NCBI GenBank assembly: GCA_964017195.1
Contig: OZ024900.1
Span: 28,824,441-28,888,440 of the forward strand
From: Siderastrea radians
Taxonomy: Eukaryota > Cnidaria > Anthozoa > Scleractinia > Rhizangiidae
DNA length: 64,000 nt
Reading direction: 5' to 3'
Made by a program: the position numbers and the translations under genes. How positions within the stretch are numbered: the stretch's first letter is position 1; every line of letters begins with the position of its first letter. The notes beneath the pieces were generated by a model, which worked only from the letters and a program-made list of their open reading frames with translations, made no database searches and was not told the origin of the DNA. Shown here piece by piece: positions 58,851 to 64,000 of the stretch.

Positions 58851-61690
58851 TGTCAGGTGAAAATTTTTATCATATTTTAGTGCGGGCCATTAGATGCTTT
58901 AGTGATAAATTTGTATTTGATATCTCTGACTCCGACAATTACATTGGATAAATTTCTGCAGCTACGCTTGTCATCACAGTGGAAGTCCCAGCTTTGTGTC
59001 TTTTAACTGTTTTTCCTAACCCAGCTCAGCTTAGCCTAGGGGTACAAAAATAATTCTGGGTTTGCCGATTTGCTTGTCAATAGTTCTAACAAAAATACAA
59101 AAGCCGGCATATTTTAACCATTTGGTGGTCGTCAAATTTGTGGTTAATAATTAAAATGTAGGCCATTTAGCGCCCAATGCTTTATCCCAAATATTGTATC
59201 TTTCTTGCACAATTACGCGACAAACATTTCTCCTGCAAAACTTCTTATGGCACAAGAAGTTTAAGTTACCCTTTGCTTTTGACTAATGGTGACTTGTGAT
59301 GAATTTTGGTAATGAAAATCACCTCACCTTTCTCAGGTTTTATTAGTGTTTCATCAACCTCAACAGTAAAAAATATTTGGAGAAAAGGTGTTTAGCTTTA
59401 TCATGGAAGATTCAATTCATGTGAGGCTAAAACTCCAATTACACCTGCATTTGTCGGTGTTAGTCTTGTTAGTTTGTGAAAAATAGAGACGACTGCCTAA
59501 GTAGTTCAAATTTTACTCTTTCTTTTCTCTTTCACGGCATGTATTATCCATTGATGTTTATACTGACACTAACATCTGTAAAAGACATGCAAATTTGTTG
59601 AGAAAACAGGATTGCAGGGTATTTGTGGAGAGGACTCCATGAGCACTGACGTGTTTTAAAGCTGGTAATTTTTCCACGCTTACCTTACGAAAAGAAAAAG
59701 CATAAGCCAAGGAAACTTTTAGGTCCTTTAACGTAAAATTGAATTTTACTGATATAAAATGTAATAATTTAAAACCTCGTGCGAAAAGGCCTTCGCGATG
59801 GAGGGTTCTTTTACGAGTGACGGTTCAAACACTGAGCAATATTTGGTGCGTTAACCAAATATTTATTTCATTTCTTCTGACTGTTCGTCGTTGATATGCT
59901 TACGGTCACTGAAGATCTTTGTGAAGTTTTATGAAAAAAAACCTATAGGAACATTTGAGCGTTTGCTGTAAGATATTCGGCTGTTCAGATTAAAATATCG
60001 CTCTTTGATGGCAACACTACCTGTTGCCCTTGTTTGTCGCCTTAGCTACAAGGAATCGAATTGCAATTTTGTACCAAGTATTTTGTTAAGAAGCGTCAGT
60101 GATGTATCCTTCCGGAAGACGCAGTAACGGCGAGAACAAAGACTTGTTTTCTGGCTAATGATAGTTACACAAACAAACCAAGAAAATGAGGAGACGCCCA
60201 AATGTTTATTTAAAAAATGATTTTGGAAATGCTCAAACACAAATGGATTTGTAAACGGATTGGAACATATTTGAGATAGAATTTTACTTTGCGACTAAGG
60301 GTGTAAATTGCTCTATTTGAAGATTTCATTTAAAACTAGTAAGCAGGTTCCTCAGAGAAAGAGGACGAGACAAAAGACATACAACGCAATCTGTCTAAAA
60401 CTTATTATTTTCCGATACCACGGTGTTAGGAAACACTGAAGTTTGCTCTCACTTTATTCTCTAGTGATTTGGGCACGTATCCCGCCCATGTCTTGAATGA
60501 TTTTTCATTTCAAGATCAAGTTTGTTGAAAACGTTTGTTTTGCTCTGCCATCTATGAGCTTAAGTTTTGATCACATGCTGGCAAAGGAAACCTTTAAGAC
60601 TTTTTTCCTGAGAAAGGGCGTTGTCGCAGTATCGCTATTCGTCTCATGAAATTTTTGATTTTAGGAACTTTACTCCCCACTTGTCGAAGAAATCTCAGGG
60701 ACGTTTACTGACTACAAATACTTGGGAAACAGAAATATAATACAAGCTTACCACTGCAAATACTGAATTATCCCTCTTCCCTTTCAATCTGGGTTCGCGG
60801 CAAAGGTAGAACTGTATGTGATATGATCTCTCAGCTTCTAACAGTAAAACCCCCTAATTATTCATCAACAGAGTTTGTTTTTTTGACAGATGAAAGTTTA
60901 TCAATGGATGTCGTATTGTGTTGAGTGCATGTATGCCTGGCACATTAATCCTTATTTCTGCTCTCAAATAATTAATATATTTTAAAAGTTGTTGTTTTTT
61001 TTTTCTAATGAAAACCTACGGCAGAAAATTGTGCAGTCTTAACACGGGTGTGAGATTTAGTTGTTTTGAAGCCAAGCGCCTACTTACACCCTTACTTGTC
61101 GAAAAATTTCTTATTAGTTTCTGAAAAATGAAGGCGGCTGTAATAAAAACTTAGACGTTTTTTCGCCTTTCCCTCTTGAATTTTTATTGATATAACTGAG
61201 ACTAAACACATTTACAAGAGAAAACCAAAAGTCCGAGTAGCTAAGCATTTAGTGTGGGGAAGATTCCTTGACTACTGACTTTTTTGAAAGCTCATCACGT
61301 TATTATTCAATGCCACTTTTAGGAAAAGAGAAAGGAAAGTCCAAAGACATTTTTTGATCCTTAAATGTCAAAATAGAATTCGATTAATTTAAAACCTTGC
61401 ATGAAAAGGCCTTCTTAACGGAAGGTTGTTTTTTTCAAGCGACTCTTCGAAGACCGATATTGGATGTGGTAACTAATTATTCATTTTATTAGACCAGTAT
61501 TTTTTTAATGATATACCAAGCGTACGGGCTTGAGGCATTTGATGTAAATTTACGTTTTCAAACACTTGTTGGTTAGCAGTAAAATGTTCGGCTATTAAAA
61601 GATCATTCTTTTTAATGGCAAATCTACATCAGTGGCCTTCTTTGTCGGCTTACGATTTAAGTTTTTAAGCACTTTTCGCTTAGCAATTCA
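58850..61690 (+). repeat. Tandem segmental duplication, unit B
   Basis: Second unit, aligned with A throughout. It carries decayed exon copies near 59380-59470 and 61010-61110. Confidence 0.85.
61010..61110 (+). pseudogene. Decayed last exon in unit B
   Basis: ATGAAAACCTACGGCAGAAAATTGT is kept from the intact exon at 58200, but the acceptor AG is lost (TTTCTA before ATG), and the frame after it is disrupted by insertions and substitutions. Confidence 0.6.
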
Positions 61691-62670
61691 AATTTGTTAG
61701 GTGATATTTATAATCATAATTTCAATGCAGGCCATTAAATGCTAAAGTAGCTTAAAGTGATAATATAAAACTGCGTTTGATGTCTCTGACTCCAACAATA
61801 ACATTATTCAAATTTCTGCAGCTACACATTGAATCACCTGCCTCGTCCCCAGGCGTCGGTTTCGCGCGGCCAAACAGGGAGCGCGAGGCATCGGGGGAAG
61901 GACGCAAAACGCGCTGCAGTGCACCTATCCCACAACGCCTCGCGCACCATCATATAATAAGGAGGGACGCCTGGGGATGAGGCAGTCTTATCACAATGGA
62001 AGTCCCAACTTTGTGTCTCTTAACTGTTTTTCTCTACCCCGACCCAGCTTAGCCTACGGGTACAAAAATAATTCTGGGGTTGCCGATTGGCATGTCAATA
62101 GTTCTAACAAAAATAAAAATGCATATGTTAGCCATTTGGTGGCCCTTAAATTTATGGGATGATAATTAAAACGTAGGCTATTTAGCACTTAATGCTTTAT
62201 CCCCAATTTTGATACCTTTCAGTCTTACACAATTACGCGACAAAAATTTCTGCTAAAAAACATCTTACGACACAGTAAGTGACAGTTACCTTTTGCTTTA
62301 GGCTCAGTAATGGCGACTTGAAATTAATTTTGGCATTAAAACTGACCTTACCTTTCTACGGTCTTAAGTTTGGCTTGTTCTTTTATTAGTGTTTCATCAG
62401 CCTTAAGAGTCACAAGTGATCAGCCTTACCATGGAAGATTCAATTCATGTGAGGCTAAAATTCCAATTAGACCCGCTTTTGTCGGTGTTGGTCTAATTAG
62501 TTTGTGAAAAATAGAGACTTTGTTGTCCAGTGATGTTACTGACACTTACATTCAGACGAATATCACTCTTTAATGGCATCACTACCTGGTACCGGTTTCT
62601 GTCGGTTTTGGCACAAGGCCGGAATCGAAATACAACTGATTTTGTAGCAACCACGTTGCTCAGAGGGGAA
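61690..62670 (+). repeat. Tandem segmental duplication, unit C (truncated)
   Basis: Third unit, matching the first 0.7 kb of A and B; after a deletion it matches again the part near 57115-57220, and then ends. It contains a decayed exon copy near 62425-62500 and a MITE at 61838. Confidence 0.75.
61838..61985. mobile_element. 148-bp MITE inserted in unit C
   Basis: The 20-base ends CTGCCTCGTCCCCAGGCG.. are inverted with one mismatch. Units A and B have uninterrupted sequence here. The flanks TTGAATCAC and TCTTATCAC agree at six of nine bases, suggesting a worn 9-base target duplication as in Mutator-like elements. Confidence 0.8.
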
Positions 62671-64000
62671 TCTCGGTCAGTAGCAGGGGAATAAGAGGGA
62701 TAACATTAACAGAGGTTGCAGCTAGCCGATAACATCCCTCTAATTTCCCTGGGACTCCGTAAGTAAACTCAATGAGGGCGATGACTACTGCTTAAGACTG
62801 ATCCCACAAATTCAAGGGAGTTTAATTTCGTGGGACACGTCGCACAAAATTTGGTCTTCCTGGCTAGATTTTTAGGCAAAAATGGGTATTTTACGTGAAA
62901 TAAGGATTTGTGCCGTCGTGTATGCCGGCGTTTGTTTTCTCGGCTTCATTTGTTTAGACGTTTCTATTTTCAGACATTTATTTCTGTCCGACGTTTTCAG
63001 CATTTATGGTGGAAATATCGGCCAATAATTTCCCCCGGGGAGCGGAGGGTATTACCTTTTATAATCCAGATAGGTATTTGCGGCGCCAAAGGGTATGGTT
63101 TTCGAGTTGTTGAGTCTCAAAAAAGGTATAGATTTTGAGCATTTTGGTCTCAGATAGGGTAAGGTTTGTGCGATCTGGTCTGGAATTGGGTATGGTTTTT
63201 AGAAGAAACTACTCTTTTATCATTGTTATCTTCTTATCAGAAGTGTGTTTTGATTATTATCAAAAAGTTGAAGCCCTTTTCAAATTTTTATGCTGAACCA
63301 AAGCAGTTCCTGGGCTGGTTAAATAGGGTATCGAATTTTGGGTCAGGTCTGAAATAAGGTAGGGAAAAACACATATTTTGATCTGAGCTAGCGTAAAGGG
63401 TTTTAAGGAGTGAGCCGCGCACGCCCGCCCCGGCAGATTTTAGGAGAGCACCCCCTCCGAGAATGATTCTCTTTTTTGAGTTCGGCCGGGTCTCCTCTAC
63501 AACAGTTCACATTCCACTGATCACAAGTGCAGTCTTGGGGGTATTAAACAAACTGGGCCGTGTTCCCAGCATAATAAATAAAGTTTTAGCCTGTTTTAAG
63601 ACGAGAAAACACTGTTTGGCTTCTTTTTAAATGGGTAGCACAGAGCCCTGTAGCACAGAGTTCTGGATTTTGTAGTATGTAGTAATTGGAAATTAAGGGC
63701 TTTTTACATAAGCTAAATCTTGCAAAAATTCTACGTCAGAATAATAAAGAAAACTTTGCACAAAACTATAGGTTTGGACATTGCCGAGGATGTTCGAGAA
63801 TGTGTCTAAAACTAAACTCTCATTTGAATTGCAGATAATTATTCATGAAGGCATTATTCAATTTTATTTCTCACATTTACCACGAGGTGAAAGTAAGGAA
63901 TGCCAAAAGGGCTATATGTAATTCGAAATTGCTCTAAATCAGCTTAGAAACTTTGACAACATTATTAATTAAGGGGAAGTAATATTATCGAAACGAAGAA
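62670..64000. other. Right end, repeat-like, no gene recognised
   Basis: A stretch at about 63020-63470 with repeated GGGTATGGTTTT / TTTTGGTCTGA words and C/G-rich ends (TTTCCCCCGGGGAGCGGAGG, GCACCCCCTCCGAG) resembles a dispersed element. Frames of 60-76 codons in it have no domain. Confidence 0.4.

Noticed and set aside
57173..60240. Similar minus-strand frames in tandem units A (57173-57394) and B (60046-60240)
   Set aside because: Their similarity follows from the DNA duplication; differences are not biased to silent sites as far as can be counted by eye.

Overview
The window looks like a stretch of an animal nuclear genome, most probably an anthozoan cnidarian (coral or sea-anemone type). 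It is AT-rich, genes are in short exons with GT-AG introns, polyadenylation signals are AATAAA, there is a TTAGGG-type internal telomere tract, and it carries a DIRS-type retrotransposon relic, tRNA-headed SINEs, a LINE 3' end and many small inverted-repeat elements. No bacterial gene organisation is seen. The species cannot be named from sequence alone; the cnidarian call is inference from repeat and gene style.

Region by region. 1-1.98 kb: no gene recognised, only microsatellites. 2-5.3, 7.8-8.2 and 14.1-17.4 kb: diverged copies of one duplicated unit that carries exons for a small cysteine-rich peptide; the 17 kb copy is open through three exons, the 5 kb copy is broken. 6.4-7.8 and 24.8-26.7 kb: two paralogous two-exon genes for secreted 8-cysteine proteins, the best-supported complete genes here. 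8.4-14.1 kb: nested small DNA elements, a TTAGGG tract and hairpins. 19.3-24.8 kb: an inverted segmental duplication whose arms hold two damaged copies of a gene fragment; a 421-bp element with clean target duplication sits in only one arm. 27.9-30.1 kb: short coding-like exons on both strands. 32.6-33.4 kb: a 61/50-bp minisatellite. 34.7-41 kb: recombinase-like and DIRS relics. 42.7-47.6 kb (minus strand): a secreted PLAT-domain gene in three exons, with a foldback element in its first intron. 50.7-52.5 kb: a 58-bp minisatellite. 52.6-58.3 kb: candidate exons on both strands, including a plus-strand set whose three splice phases agree. 55.9-62.7 kb: three tandem 2.9-kb units, which carry one intact and several decayed copies of that gene's last exon.

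The overall picture is a small-gene, duplication-rich locus. Several unrelated small genes (two cysteine-rich families, one unknown helical protein, one gene fragment) have been copied in tandem or in inverted orientation, with one copy often kept open and the others decaying, while short transposons record the order of events. All splice structures are read by eye and need transcript evidence.
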